Shown: piece after piece, positions 8,912 to 17,978 of the stretch
Layout: every line of letters begins with the position of its first letter
Numbering within the stretch: the first letter of the stretch is position 1
Assembly (NCBI GenBank): GCA_943788055.1
Contig: CALSOU010000005.1
Span: 1-64,000 of the forward strand
DNA: 64,000 bases
Direction of reading: 5' to 3'
DNA from: an uncultured Saprospiraceae bacterium
GTDB taxonomy: Bacteria > Bacteroidota > Bacteroidia > Chitinophagales > Saprospiraceae
Position numbers and translations under genes: made by a program
Notes under the pieces: model-generated
Told to the model about the DNA's origin: nothing
The model's input: the letters and a program-made list of their open reading frames with translations, nothing else
Databases searched by the model: none

Positions 8912-11095
8912 TTATTCGCTTTCTACAAGAGATAACTCGATCTGTCTACGATCTAGATCAGCACTGATTATTTTCACTCGCAGTACATCACCCATTTTGT
9001 AAACTTCACCATTTCGTTTTCCAGTAGCTTTAAATCGTCCTTGTAATTCAAACTGATCTTGAAACTGGTCAAAAGTAATCATACCCTCAACTAGGGAGTC
9101 TTTGACCGTTACAAAAAGGCCTCTATCAATCATTCCGCTAATGGAAGCTTCAAATTCTTGATCTACATGTCTTTTTGCCCATTGTACTTGTTTATACTTA
9201 ATTGACTCTCGCTCCGCTGTTACGGCTTTTCGTTCTTGTAGCGATATATGCTTACATCTAGCTTCAAGTTTACCTTTGTCCTGTCGGTTTGTACCTTTTA
9301 GGTTTTTCTCCAAGATTCGATGGACTAACACATCTGCATATCGACGAATAGGAGATGTGAAGTGTGCGTAGTTTTCGAAACCTAGACCATAGTGGCCAAT
9401 ATTGTTGGTACTATACTCTGCTTTTGACATTGTACGAATAGCCAATGGTTCTAGTACTTTCAGGGGATCATTTGTTTCCGCTTGTTCAGCCAAATTATTA
9501 AAAGATTCTGCAATGTGTTTAGGACTATCTAGTTTCATCTGTAAGCCCATTTCTTTGGCAAAACTGGCAAAGTCAGCTAGTTTTTCTGGATCTGGTTCAT
9601 CGTGTATTCGATATACAAAAGGGATCTCTTGGCCTTTAGCCTTTTTATTGATGAAGATCGCGACTTCCTTATTGGCAAGAAGCATAAAATCCTCAACTAA
9701 TTTATGTGCATCAAAAGACTCTTTCACATATACTTCAACTGGATCTGCATTTTCATCTAACAAGAACTTAAGTTCAGGAGATTGAAAGGATATAGAGCCA
9801 TTCTTGAATCTGTAGGTACGGAGTTTTTTTGCAATTGTGTCAAGTACACGGATCTCTTTAGCAAAATCACCATCACTACCTTCGATGCGTTCTTGAGCTT
9901 CTTCGTATGTAAAACGGCGATCACTATGAATAATGCTTTTTCCAAACCACCGATCTTTCAACTTATGTGCCTTATTAAAGGTAAAAACTGCACTAAAGCA
10001 AAATTTATCTTCGTGAGGATTTAATGAGCACAAGTCATTTGATAACATTTCAGGTAACATGGGAGCAACACGATCCACTAAATAAACAGAAGTGGCTCGT
10101 TCGGCAGCTTCGCGATCAAGCTCTGTGCCTGCTTGCATATAATGTGTTACATCAGCTATATGAACACCTACTTCGATATCTCCATTTTTGAGAACTTGAT
10201 ATGATAATGCATCATCAAAGTCTTTTGCCGTGTCGGGATCAATCGTAATTGTAAAGATTCCTCTAAAATCTCGTCGTTCTGCTAAGGCTTGTTCATCTAT
10301 AACCATGTGCAAGTTCTTAGCTTCATCTTCCACGATTTTAGGAAATTCCTGAGCAAAACCATTGTTGTATAAAATTTCAGTCATGACAACATCATTATTG
10401 CCAGATGGTCCGAGATCAACAATGTTCTTTCCTCGAAAGCTTCGTCTTAAACTATCTCTTCCCCAACTACTAATGCACAATTTTACGGCATGTCCATGCG
10501 GAATTTCTTCCGCTTCAGCACCATTGATATCAACTTGGAAAAGTAGTCCTTTGTGATTTACCTCTACAAAACTTTCATTTTTGAATTTAAATAGTTTTCC
10601 AATAAACTTTGATTGGCCTCTTTCTACGATCTCGATCACTTTGCCCGACATCCTTCTATCACCAGATATATTAGAACTAGTTAATTTGACGGTATCTCCA
10701 TCTAGAGCTCCAAGTAGGTTTTTCTCAGCGACGAAAATATCTTGCTCCATATCTGGAATTACAATAAAGGCAGAACCTGATCTAGTCATGTCGACTTTTC
10801 CTGTGTAGGTTCGTTTTGAACCGCTATTGCTTTTCTTGCCTAGTTTCACGCCGTCCATGGCAGCTTTGTTCAACTTGTATCTACCTTCACTAATTGAAAT
10901 TAGTTGGTTCTTTTTGGCAAGTTCTTTTAAGGCTAGATTCACTGAATCTCGATTATTATTAAGCTTAGCCTTTTGAATGAGTTGTTTTGCGTTGTAACGT
11001 TTTTTGGGATTAATAATAAATTGCTTGAGCACCCTACTCTGAAGAGCAGCTGGACTCAGTTTTTTGGTTTTGTTTCTATTTCTTTTATGTTTCAT
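8912..11095 (-). CDS. rnr: ribonuclease R
   Basis: The 727-residue product has the full RNase R layout: an N-terminal winged-helix region (about 10-80), cold-shock domain (TYTGKVDMTRSGSAFIVIP), RNB catalytic domain with the metal-binding motif IDPDTAKDFDDAL, the signature HFTSPIRRYADVLVHR, and a C-terminal S1 domain (about 645-725). It is a processive 3'-5' exoribonuclease that degrades structured RNA, including rRNA fragments and mRNA, in the cytoplasm. The ATG overlaps the stop of the upstream 168-residue gene in an ATGA arrangement, implying translational coupling. All four catalytic Asp positions of the RNB motif appear conserved. Confidence 0.96.
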   Translation of the reverse strand: MKHKRNRNKTKKLSPAALQSRVLKQFIINPKKRYNAKQLIQKAKLNNNRDSVNLALKELAKKNQLISISEGRYKLNKAAMDGVKLGKKSNSGSKRTYTGKVDMTRSGSAFIVIPDMEQDIFVAEKNLLGALDGDTVKLTSSNISGDRRMSGKVIEIVERGQSKFIGKLFKFKNESFVEVNHKGLLFQVDINGAEAEEIPHGHAVKLCISSWGRDSLRRSFRGKNIVDLGPSGNNDVVMTEILYNNGFAQEFPKIVEDEAKNLHMVIDEQALAERRDFRGIFTITIDPDTAKDFDDALSYQVLKNGDIEVGVHIADVTHYMQAGTELDREAAERATSVYLVDRVAPMLPEMLSNDLCSLNPHEDKFCFSAVFTFNKAHKLKDRWFGKSIIHSDRRFTYEEAQERIEGSDGDFAKEIRVLDTIAKKLRTYRFKNGSISFQSPELKFLLDENADPVEVYVKESFDAHKLVEDFMLLANKEVAIFINKKAKGQEIPFVYRIHDEPDPEKLADFASFAKEMGLQMKLDSPKHIAESFNNLAEQAETNDPLKVLEPLAIRTMSKAEYSTNNIGHYGLGFENYAHFTSPIRRYADVLVHRILEKNLKGTNRQDKGKLEARCKHISLQERKAVTAERESIKYKQVQWAKRHVDQEFEASISGMIDRGLFVTVKDSLVEGMITFDQFQDQFELQGRFKATGKRNGEVYKMGDVLRVKIISADLDRRQIELSLVESE

Positions 11096-11598
11096 AATTT
11101 ATCTTCATTTAGAGAGAAAATAATTTCTCCTGTAGCTAGCATTTCCAAGTTAAAAGCCTTGCTGGCAGTATTTGGACTACGGCTATCTAGTTTTTGTTCA
11201 CCAACAACAGAGTGTATTATCCAGTCTGGATCTATAGTTGCTACCGTACGAACGATAGATTCTCCGTTGGTGATTGTTGCGGCGATGACTTTACCATCTA
11301 TTAATTCCGCATTTTTGTCGTAAGTAATGAGTTTGTATTCATAGTTCAGAACTCCAGCTTTCCAATAAACAATAGCATGGATATTTCCTGTATCTGGCAA
11401 TCGAAAACAAGGAACGTATTCAGTGAGTTCATCGTGTTCAGCTTCGTGAGGAATAATAAACTGATCGATTGCTTCTAGAGGAATTGCTTTATTTATGGCG
11501 CTGAAATTAACAGCACTTTCTTCTGTAAGTGTAACTGGCAATTCTACTTCTGGAAAAAATTCCAAGAAATCGGAAAAGCGGATATTTTTTTGTTTCAT
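11092..11598 (-). CDS. conserved-looking hypothetical protein coupled to RNase R
   Basis: I do not recognise this 168-residue protein. It has no signal peptide or membrane segment. It contains a beta-rich central part (IHAIVYWKAGVLNYEYKLITYDKNAELIDGKVIA) and a motif IDPDWIIHSVVGEQ near the C-terminus. The gene lies upstream of rnr on the same strand and its TGA overlaps the rnr ATG by four bases, so the two are almost certainly co-transcribed and coupled. A cytoplasmic accessory role is possible but is only inferred from position. Confidence 0.75.
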   Translation of the reverse strand: MKQKNIRFSDFLEFFPEVELPVTLTEESAVNFSAINKAIPLEAIDQFIIPHEAEHDELTEYVPCFRLPDTGNIHAIVYWKAGVLNYEYKLITYDKNAELIDGKVIAATITNGESIVRTVATIDPDWIIHSVVGEQKLDSRSPNTASKAFNLEMLATGEIIFSLNEDKL

Positions 11599-11868
11599 TA
11601 TAGAATATAATCATAGGGAAAAACAAGCTATTTGCTTGCTTGTGAAAAAGCTTAATGGTGATTGGAAAGCTGCTTTCACGTAACGAATAAAAGGCGAGTG
11701 CACATTTTATGGATAGATTTTCCCTACAAAGTAGGAAACATAAAACGTTCATATTAACACAAAGATATATATATTATTGACAATATACAGTGTGATGTAT
11801 TACTGATATGTTAACACTAAGGTTTGAGAATGGTTCCCATAGCACAAGTTATGTTTCAACTAGGAGGT

Positions 11869-13551
11869 TTACCAGCTACCGCCGCCTCCACCACCGAAAC
11901 CACCTCCACTTGATCCTCCGCCACTAAATGATCCACCTCCAGAACCTGATGAAGCAGGGTAGGAGCTGAATGCAGATGATATTTCAGTTGGTTGAAATGA
12001 CTCTGAAAAGTTGGAGAATGGTGTTGAATGACCATATCCGTAATAAGGATGTATATACCATAAGGGAGCTTGTTCAATATAAGGAGAGCAAGATTCCATC
12101 CATTTTTCATCTAAGTCAAAAGCTACAGCAAAAGGCAACATACGTTCAAAGTAATTGGGGTTATCATTAAGAAGTTGTTGGACCTTATCTGCTGGTGGGT
12201 CCGAAAGAAATGCTTTTAGTCCAAGGAGCTTTTGTCTCAATAGATAGCCATTTTCATTTAGCGGAGTATGCATGGCATTGAAGACAAGTGCAACCAAGCC
12301 AGCAACGATCAAACCGATACCAAGCACAATTTTTAGAAAGAAGATCATTATTGCCGTACCTCCTAGTACAAGCAATAGACTCAAAAGCGACCAATACCAT
12401 TTCTTAAAAATTGAGGCATAAGCTTCATCGTAATAGTCATGTTCACGGATTTCTTTGCTCAGCTTTCTCTTTAACTTATGTAGCGTATTGTAGAACTTTT
12501 CTTTGAATGACTCCAAACTAACCATATTGCCAGACTTAAAAAGTGCGGCAAAAAACTCGTGCTCGTGGTCAGGAAAATCAGCAGGGAGGTCTTTGATTTT
12601 TTCAAGCTTAATATCTCCTTCTACGTCATGCATGTATAGAAAACCTTCGGTCCCCCAAAAGGGAATTAAGCTGATCAAATCACGTGTATCTACTTTTCGA
12701 TCTATTAGACTACCGGCATGTGCAGAAGTAATGCCAACCGGGGCGTCGTATTCAAAGCTAACTTCTTCAGTTGGATAAGTAGGTTTTCGTTTTCGGTTCC
12801 AAAACGAAAACAAAAAAGAAATAAGTCCAGCAGGAATAATAGCACCAAGAGGTCCGTCTAGTCCAGGTCTTTTAAACCAAGGAATTACTACTTTGGAAGT
12901 AGCGTTGGGAATATAACCTACAGGAAACTTTAGCGCAATTGTCATTCCTTCACCAATTCTTAAAGTGGTATTTACCTCACCTGTGACAGTCGTGTCGTTA
13001 GATTGAGCCAAATTACTGACATTAACTCTACTTCCTTTTACTCCAGTATATGCTTTTATTTCATCAGCAGAAAAAGCCCTTGCTTTTGGTAAATTTACTG
13101 TCACACTTGCTTTTTCAATACTTGTTGGCCACTCATTACCAGTAACATTCCAATAAAGCTCTTCCCAGTTTTCGTACCTAAGGAATGCATTTTCAACCTT
13201 ATAGTTAATGGTATATTGTTGTTGGCCATCGATAAAAATGTCCTTGTCACCAATTCTTACCTCAACCATACCATTCCTTCTAGTGACCTTGAATTTATTA
13301 TTGTCAACAGAGATGTTTTTTATTTCCGTGGTATGTCGTTTGCCATCGATTTTATACTTGTAAGGTATTGTGCGGAAAATACCTCGTCGCTTTTGATTAA
13401 AGAATACGTCAATATTCTCGGTAATATTTAAGTCTCCATTTTCATTAAGAGTAATCTCTACATCAATATTTTCAATAACGAAATCTTGGGCGTTTAAGTT
13501 GGAAAAGATTCCGAAAAGGAAAAAGAGGGAGTATAGTAAGAGCTGTTTCAT
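11869..13551 (-). CDS. DUF2207 family membrane protein
   Basis: The 560-residue product has a signal peptide (MKQLLLYSLFFLFGIFSNLNAQ), then an extracytoplasmic beta-rich DUF2207 domain (VEITLNENGDLNITENIDVFF, RGIFRTIPY). A membrane segment lies near 240 (GAIIPAGLISFLFSFW), followed by a cytoplasmic part and a pair of helices near 400-440 (WSLLSLLLVLGGTAIMIFFL). The tail is a Gly/Ser low-complexity stretch ending GGGGGGSW, which is normal for this family. Its function is unknown. The gene stands alone, downstream of a dead RAYT whose reading frame runs into it without a stop. Confidence 0.88.
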   Translation of the reverse strand: MKQLLLYSLFFLFGIFSNLNAQDFVIENIDVEITLNENGDLNITENIDVFFNQKRRGIFRTIPYKYKIDGKRHTTEIKNISVDNNKFKVTRRNGMVEVRIGDKDIFIDGQQQYTINYKVENAFLRYENWEELYWNVTGNEWPTSIEKASVTVNLPKARAFSADEIKAYTGVKGSRVNVSNLAQSNDTTVTGEVNTTLRIGEGMTIALKFPVGYIPNATSKVVIPWFKRPGLDGPLGAIIPAGLISFLFSFWNRKRKPTYPTEEVSFEYDAPVGITSAHAGSLIDRKVDTRDLISLIPFWGTEGFLYMHDVEGDIKLEKIKDLPADFPDHEHEFFAALFKSGNMVSLESFKEKFYNTLHKLKRKLSKEIREHDYYDEAYASIFKKWYWSLLSLLLVLGGTAIMIFFLKIVLGIGLIVAGLVALVFNAMHTPLNENGYLLRQKLLGLKAFLSDPPADKVQQLLNDNPNYFERMLPFAVAFDLDEKWMESCSPYIEQAPLWYIHPYYGYGHSTPFSNFSESFQPTEISSAFSSYPASSGSGGGSFSGGGSSGGGFGGGGGGSW

Positions 13552-13597
13552 AAAAGTTTTATTTGGAGATATTTTCTGATTGGTCGGAGTTGCAAGT

Positions 13598-13615
13598 GCC
13601 GCACTGCAGTGCGGC
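13598..13615. repeat. REP-like palindrome, copy 1
   Basis: GCCGCACTGCAGTGCGGC is a perfect 18-base palindrome followed on the plus strand by a run of T. An identical copy lies at 13912. It sits at the 3' end of the dead RAYT frame and could also end transcription of plus-strand reads. Confidence 0.75.
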
Positions 13616-14232
13616 TTTTTTGAGCCTTTCTTGATTGATCGGAGTATTTGTTTTTTGTGCCAGTTGGAAGGATTATGGATGATGTATTTGGAGATGTTAT
13701 TGTAAGCTCGTTCATCGCGAATGATTATATCGTGATAGCGTGGTTGCCATTTGAATTCAGGATTGATTTATCGAGCCTTTATTGTTATTGCTGTTTTGAT
13801 TCCGCCGATAATTGAAGGTATATTTTTTAATTGTGGTCTGAAGCGGTTTTTAGAGCCTTATCGCAATGCGGCTGTTTCAGCGTGTTTTAATTGATCAGAT
13901 TCGCAAGTTTTGCCGCACTGCAGTGCGGCAGTGTCAATGTTATGATATTGGTTTTTATCTATGGTGATGATTCATTGAATATTGTTGGGCACTACGACGA
14001 AGGCTTCCAATTGAATATTCATGTTTGGTCGCGTGATTGGTCTTTTAAGCCATTCGCGGTGTGCGATTGATTCGATTTCGTTTAGGCACATTATGCCATT
14101 TGGGATTTCTCCAAAATAGGGCACGTGATGTGTAGTATTGAAGGTAAGAAAGTAAGCTGCATTCCAACGGTAATCCCAAAATGATGCTCGAATCGAACCT
14201 GTGCGATATTTCCATATGTTGGTTCCCATCAA
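13600..14232 (-). pseudogene. REP-associated tyrosine transposase (RAYT, IS200-like), dead
   Basis: The minus-strand frame starting at 14232 encodes a recognisable RAYT: YRTGSIRASFWDYRWNAAYF, LEAFVVVPNN, then, past a stop, IITIDKNQYH, IPSIIGGIKTAITIKAR and WQPRYHDIIIRDERAYNNI. The same frame holds three stops, at 13972-13974, 13858-13860 and 13768-13770. The HUH motif normally read MPNHIHGI is here VPNNIQ-stop, so both metal-binding His residues are lost. Intact relatives are single-strand transposases thought to mobilise REP palindromes; two matching palindromes lie within and at the end of this frame. The 3' boundary is approximate because the frame stays open into the DUF2207 gene. Confidence 0.88.
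13912..13929. repeat. REP-like palindrome, copy 2
   Basis: This is an exact second copy of the 18-base palindrome seen at 13598. It lies inside the RAYT reading frame, where it encodes part of a low-complexity AALQCG stretch. Confidence 0.75.
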
Positions 14233-14279
14233 TTAGTATTTCAAGACCATATTGATTCTAAATATAAGAATTATTGTGT

Positions 14280-14420
14280 GACTATTCTAAGAGCTGCCTG
14301 CGATAGGAACCCAGAAGGCAGCGACGCAGGAGGTGGTCTGAAATGATAGTGAGGACGGAGCAAAGCGAACCCAGCAGGACTCCTACATTCCACACATACT
14401 TGGTGAGTGTGGAATGGATC
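14280..14420. other. structured intergenic element
   Basis: This GC-richer stretch between the RAYT and the DUF3108 gene has base composition unlike its surroundings and carries an inverted repeat, CATTCCACAC at 14386-14395 and GTGTGGAATG at 14407-14416. Runs such as GACGGAGCAAAGCGAACCC resemble dispersed intergenic repeats. It is not followed by a T run, so it is not an obvious terminator. No product was recognised. Confidence 0.45.
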
Positions 14421-14497
14421 GCCCTCTAATTAGCCGTACTTAAGGGATACTTTTTCACATATTTTTCGTTATATCATTGAACGATACCTGCTCAATC

Positions 14498-15316
14498 ATG
14501 AAACAAAAGTCTTATTTCTATACTATAGTGTTGATTGCACTTCTATTTGTGAGCTCTTCTTACACACTGGGAGGTCCGCCTATAGATCCATGTAATTCTA
14601 TCAATAAATCATTTGTAGACGGTGAACATGTCGTTTATAAGATTTACTATAATTGGAATTTTGTGTGGTTAAGTGCGGGAGAAGTAAACTTCTATGTTAC
14701 GGAAACAGAAGACCATTATATCATTGAAGCGACAGGTAAAACTTATAGATCATACGAAGTCTTCTTTAGAGTTAATGACTACTACAAAACTAAAATTCGG
14801 AAATCTGATTTATTGCCTGTTGAGTTTGAAAGAAATATAGAGGAAGGTGGATATAGGTTCTATAATCGGATTGAGTTTGACCAAGAAGGAGGGACGGCCT
14901 TGTCTTTTTCTGGAAGAACCAAAGAAATGGTAGTTGCCCAGGAGTACCCTTTGGAAACATGCATGCATGATATGCTTTCTACCGTGTATTTTCTGCGAAA
15001 TATGAGCTTTGATGCCCTCGAAGAAAGCCAGCGGTTTCCAATTGAGATGTTTATTGATGACAAAGTATATCCAATCGATATCGCCTATGAGGGGATAGAT
15101 TCGAAGAAAATCAGAGGCTACGGCAAAATCGATGCTGTCAAGATTTCTCCGGAAGTAGTAGCGGGCGTCGTTTTTAGTACAGATGCCAAAATGAATATTT
15201 GGGTATCTGATGATGAAAACAAAGTTCCGATTGTGATTGAATCACCAATTAGTGTAGGTTCTATCCAAGCAATTTTAAAATCACATTCAGGCCTTAAGTA
15301 TCCCCTTGGGTCTTAA
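14498..15316 (+). CDS. DUF3108 domain-containing secreted protein
   Basis: I start this gene at the ATG at 14498 rather than the in-frame TTG at 14477, because MKQKSYFYTIVLIALLFVSSS then forms a normal signal peptide. The mature part opens with the family hallmark GEHVVYKIYYNWNFVWLSAGEVNF and matches DUF3108 over nearly all its roughly 240 residues, expected to be a beta-rich envelope protein. The function of the family is not established. The DUF4230 gene follows after nine bases, so the pair is probably one operon. Confidence 0.85.
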   Translation: MKQKSYFYTIVLIALLFVSSSYTLGGPPIDPCNSINKSFVDGEHVVYKIYYNWNFVWLSAGEVNFYVTETEDHYIIEATGKTYRSYEVFFRVNDYYKTKIRKSDLLPVEFERNIEEGGYRFYNRIEFDQEGGTALSFSGRTKEMVVAQEYPLETCMHDMLSTVYFLRNMSFDALEESQRFPIEMFIDDKVYPIDIAYEGIDSKKIRGYGKIDAVKISPEVVAGVVFSTDAKMNIWVSDDENKVPIVIESPISVGSIQAILKSHSGLKYPLGS

Positions 15317-15325
15317 AAACATTTT

Positions 15326-15931
15326 ATGAAATACTTAAGAAGTCTTCTTATTTCGATATTGCTTGCGGCGCTTCTAGCGGCTGGTGTTTACATCTACGTA
15401 AAAGATTACCTGCTTCCCAAAAGATATGTTGTAGAGGACTCTACAGTGGTCATGGAGCAGGTCCAAAAAGTGCTTAAGTTGGTAACTGTTGAAGGACAGT
15501 TTAGTGAAATTCACAAGCATTCTGAGTATTATGGTTACGACATCTCGCCGCTTAGGAAAAAAGCTCTCATTAGAGTCAATGCAAAGGTCCTAGTTGGCTA
15601 CGACTTAGAGAAGATGAATATGCAGATAGACGAAAAAGCAAGAACACTATATTTGGACGCTTTTCCCGAGCCAGAAATACTTTCCGTTGATGACGACATA
15701 GAGTATTATGATGTTTCAGAAGGCTTATTTACCTCTTTTAGCACGAGTGACTATAATGCGTTGCAAAAAATAGCAAAAGCAAAAATAGTGGAGGTAGCTG
15801 AATCGAGTGGCTTATTTGAGAAGGCTGCAGAACAGAAATCAGATATGCTCGATTTACTGGAATTGACTTTAGAAAGCATTGGCTGGGAGTTAAAAGTAAA
15901 GCGACAGCCAGTTCTTACTAGTTTGGATTAG
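15326..15931 (+). CDS. DUF4230 domain-containing membrane-anchored protein
   Basis: The 201-residue product has one N-terminal membrane helix (SLLISILLAALLAAGVYIYV) and an extracytoplasmic DUF4230 domain (about 40-195) with the family pattern VQKVLKLVTVEGQFSEI and KKALIRVNAKVLVGYDL. The function is unknown. It follows the DUF3108 gene after nine bases, suggesting joint expression in the envelope. Its last 14 bases overlap the convergent start-less frame at 15918. Confidence 0.85.
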   Translation: MKYLRSLLISILLAALLAAGVYIYVKDYLLPKRYVVEDSTVVMEQVQKVLKLVTVEGQFSEIHKHSEYYGYDISPLRKKALIRVNAKVLVGYDLEKMNMQIDEKARTLYLDAFPEPEILSVDDDIEYYDVSEGLFTSFSTSDYNALQKIAKAKIVEVAESSGLFEKAAEQKSDMLDLLELTLESIGWELKVKRQPVLTSLD

Positions 15932-16355
15932 TAAGATTTATCAAGGCCTTGAAAACAGACTTCGTAAAACGCACATATTCTTTGTCATTTAGGTCATAAC
16001 CAATCCATTCATATTGATTCCCATATGGACAAAGTGTTGCGTCACACGCTTTTCCCGATCGAAGTTCATAGCGATGAGGTGCTAATGTGTACATTTTCTT
16101 GGTTAGCTTTCTCACGAAATCTCTTTGTAAGTAACTTGACAACTTTGACAGACTAAATTCGTTGTCTTTTGTTTGTAATTTAATACCAGATAAGTGTTTG
16201 TTTGCGTAGTCTTGAATCCACCCAACTTGCTCATTAGCCTGGTTTACATCTATATTTTCATTTTTTGCAGCTTCATAGAACTTATCCTCGTATTCAGTGC
16301 GACCCCAGCAATTTGGGCATAGACCCTCAGGAGCTTTCTGATCAGTCTTTGTACT
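15918..16355 (-). pseudogene. cysteine-motif protein frame lacking any start codon
   Basis: The minus strand is open for 145 codons from 16355 to 15918 and reads STKTDQKAPEGLCPNCWGR, then GWIQDYANKHLSGIKL, KLAPHRYELRSG-like sequence and CPYGNQYEWIGYDL. It is bounded upstream by TAA at 16356-16358, and no in-frame ATG or GTG exists. The only standard alternative is a TTG at 16140-16142, which would drop the CPNC part. The conserved look of the whole frame suggests a real gene whose ATG directly before STK has been lost. The CPNC motif may bind metal; I do not recognise the family. Confidence 0.6.
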
Positions 16356-16489
16356 TTACAGAAATTAGATAATTGATTGTGCGATGTTCATAATATTGTA
16401 TTTTGGAGTTAGTCAAATAGATAATGTATTACAAAGCTACTGCAATTGGGAGGTTGGCGGGATGGCAATATTTCCCTAGGAGATAACAA

Positions 16490-16510
16490 TTTGGGCTCGG
16501 AGGCCCAAAA
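16490..16510. repeat. GGGCT/GCCCAAAA palindromic element
   Basis: TTTGGGC and GCCCAAA arms flank a short spacer in the gap upstream of the permease gene. Related elements with the same core occur at 29588, 40316 and 49405. No other feature was seen in the 16356-16622 gap. Confidence 0.55.
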
Positions 16511-16622
16511 GGCATTTCTTTGCCGTAAAACTATACCTACTTAGTTAGAGAGATTATCTAAGGCTTGGTCTAGTCAGTCGAAAAAAAGATAGATTATAAA
16601 TGAATTACTATAATTTCACCCT

Positions 16623-17864
16623 GTGAATTGGTTTGAAAACATACGTGTAGCCTTTCGCTCAATAAGAGCAAACCTCTTGAGGTCAATATTGACCCTAAGT
16701 ATCATCGCACTTGGCCTAATGAGTCTTGTGGGTATACTTACGGCTATTGATGCATTGCTGCAGTCGATTAGCAATAATTTTAATCGTCTTGGCGCAAATT
16801 CATTTAATGTAGAGCGTATCGATGAGCGTATAAATACAAAAACGCAGGGTAGACGGCGAAGAACAGGTGAGGCTATCGTCTATTCTGATGCAAAAAATTT
16901 TAAGGATCGTTTTGAATATGGTGGAGCAGAAGTTTCAATGGAGTTGTATGCTGGAGGAGGCAAAACGGTTGAATACCGCGAAGAAGAAACGAATCCCAAT
17001 ATTAGATTAACTGGAATTGACGAGGAGTATTTGGAAGTGAGTGCGTTTGAATTGGAAGTTGGAAGACCATTTTCCAGACACGATATTGAAAATGCGACTC
17101 CCTATATAATTGTGGGAATGGGAATCGTGAATAAGTTATTTGATGGAAAGGTCAGAAAGGCTTTGGATAAGAAAGTATTGGTAGACGGAACACGCTATAA
17201 GATAATTGGAGTTACCAAATCAAAAGGGTCAACCTTTGGAGATTCCAACGATCGAAGAGTTTTTGTTCCGATCACAAAAGCGCGGCTTTTATATGCTTCG
17301 AGCCGCAGTAATTACAACATTACCGTTGCTGTTGCCAATCAATTAGATCTTGAAGACGCGATTTCACGAGCTATTGGAATTATGCGTGGAATAAGGGGAT
17401 TACGACCTGTGGAGGAGAATGATTTTCAGATTCAGAGGAGCTCATCAGTCATGAGCACAATTAAGGATTTAACAAAGACGCTAAGACTAGCTACAGTTGC
17501 CATCGGCTTTATGACATTAGTTGGAGCCGCGATTGGCTTGATGAATATCATGTTGGTGACGGTTACAGAACGAACAAAAGAAATAGGAGTTACGAAAGCG
17601 CTAGGAGCTACAAGGCGCAGTATACTGATACAGTTTTTGACGGAAGCTGTGGCAATCACGATGATTGGTGGCATTCTAGGAATTATTTTTGGAGTAATAA
17701 TTGGAAATGTGGTGTCATACGTGGTGGGAGAAACATTTATTTTCCCGGTTTTGTGGGTATTGTTGGGACTGATTGTCTGTTTCGTGACAGGAGTTTTGTC
17801 AGGGCTGTATCCAGCGTTGAAAGCAAGCGCCCTTGATCCTATTGAGGCGTTGAGGTATGAGTAG
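16623..17864 (+). CDS. MacB-like ABC transporter permease (FtsX family)
   Basis: The 413-residue protein starts at GTG and has the MacB/FtsX plan: a first membrane helix (SILTLSIIALGLMSLVGILTAI), a large periplasmic MacB core domain (about 50-265), then three helices. The signature ERTKEIGVTKALGATRRSILIQF precedes the second-last pair, and LSGLYPALKASALDPIEALRYE ends the protein as in the family. No ATPase gene lies next to it in this window. It probably works with an ATPase encoded elsewhere, in envelope export or mechanotransmission; the substrate is unknown. Confidence 0.92.
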   Translation: MNWFENIRVAFRSIRANLLRSILTLSIIALGLMSLVGILTAIDALLQSISNNFNRLGANSFNVERIDERINTKTQGRRRRTGEAIVYSDAKNFKDRFEYGGAEVSMELYAGGGKTVEYREEETNPNIRLTGIDEEYLEVSAFELEVGRPFSRHDIENATPYIIVGMGIVNKLFDGKVRKALDKKVLVDGTRYKIIGVTKSKGSTFGDSNDRRVFVPITKARLLYASSRSNYNITVAVANQLDLEDAISRAIGIMRGIRGLRPVEENDFQIQRSSSVMSTIKDLTKTLRLATVAIGFMTLVGAAIGLMNIMLVTVTERTKEIGVTKALGATRRSILIQFLTEAVAITMIGGILGIIFGVIIGNVVSYVVGETFIFPVLWVLLGLIVCFVTGVLSGLYPALKASALDPIEALRYE

Positions 17865-17867
17865 TTC

Positions 17868-17940
17868 TTCGACTACGCTTAGTGCGAGAACTTCGACCGA
17901 GCACAGTAGCCGGGAGACCTTCCTCTCGGGATAAATTCAA
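17868..17940. other. intergenic hairpin and repeat-like sequence
   Basis: Between the permease and manC lies CTTCGACTACGCTTAG-like sequence, similar to dispersed intergenic repeats of this phylum, followed by a seven-pair hairpin (CCGGGAG at 17910-17916 with CTCTCGG at 17923-17929, one G-T pair). It separates convergent genes and may act as a weak bidirectional terminator, though no T run follows. Confidence 0.4.
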
Positions 17941-17978
17941 TTCTTGGATGTGTGGAATATTTTCGAGCATTATATGAA

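Noticed and set aside
13598-13615. Simple rho-independent terminator
   Set aside because: The hairpin plus T run would fit, but the identical second copy inside the dead RAYT makes a REP element the better description.
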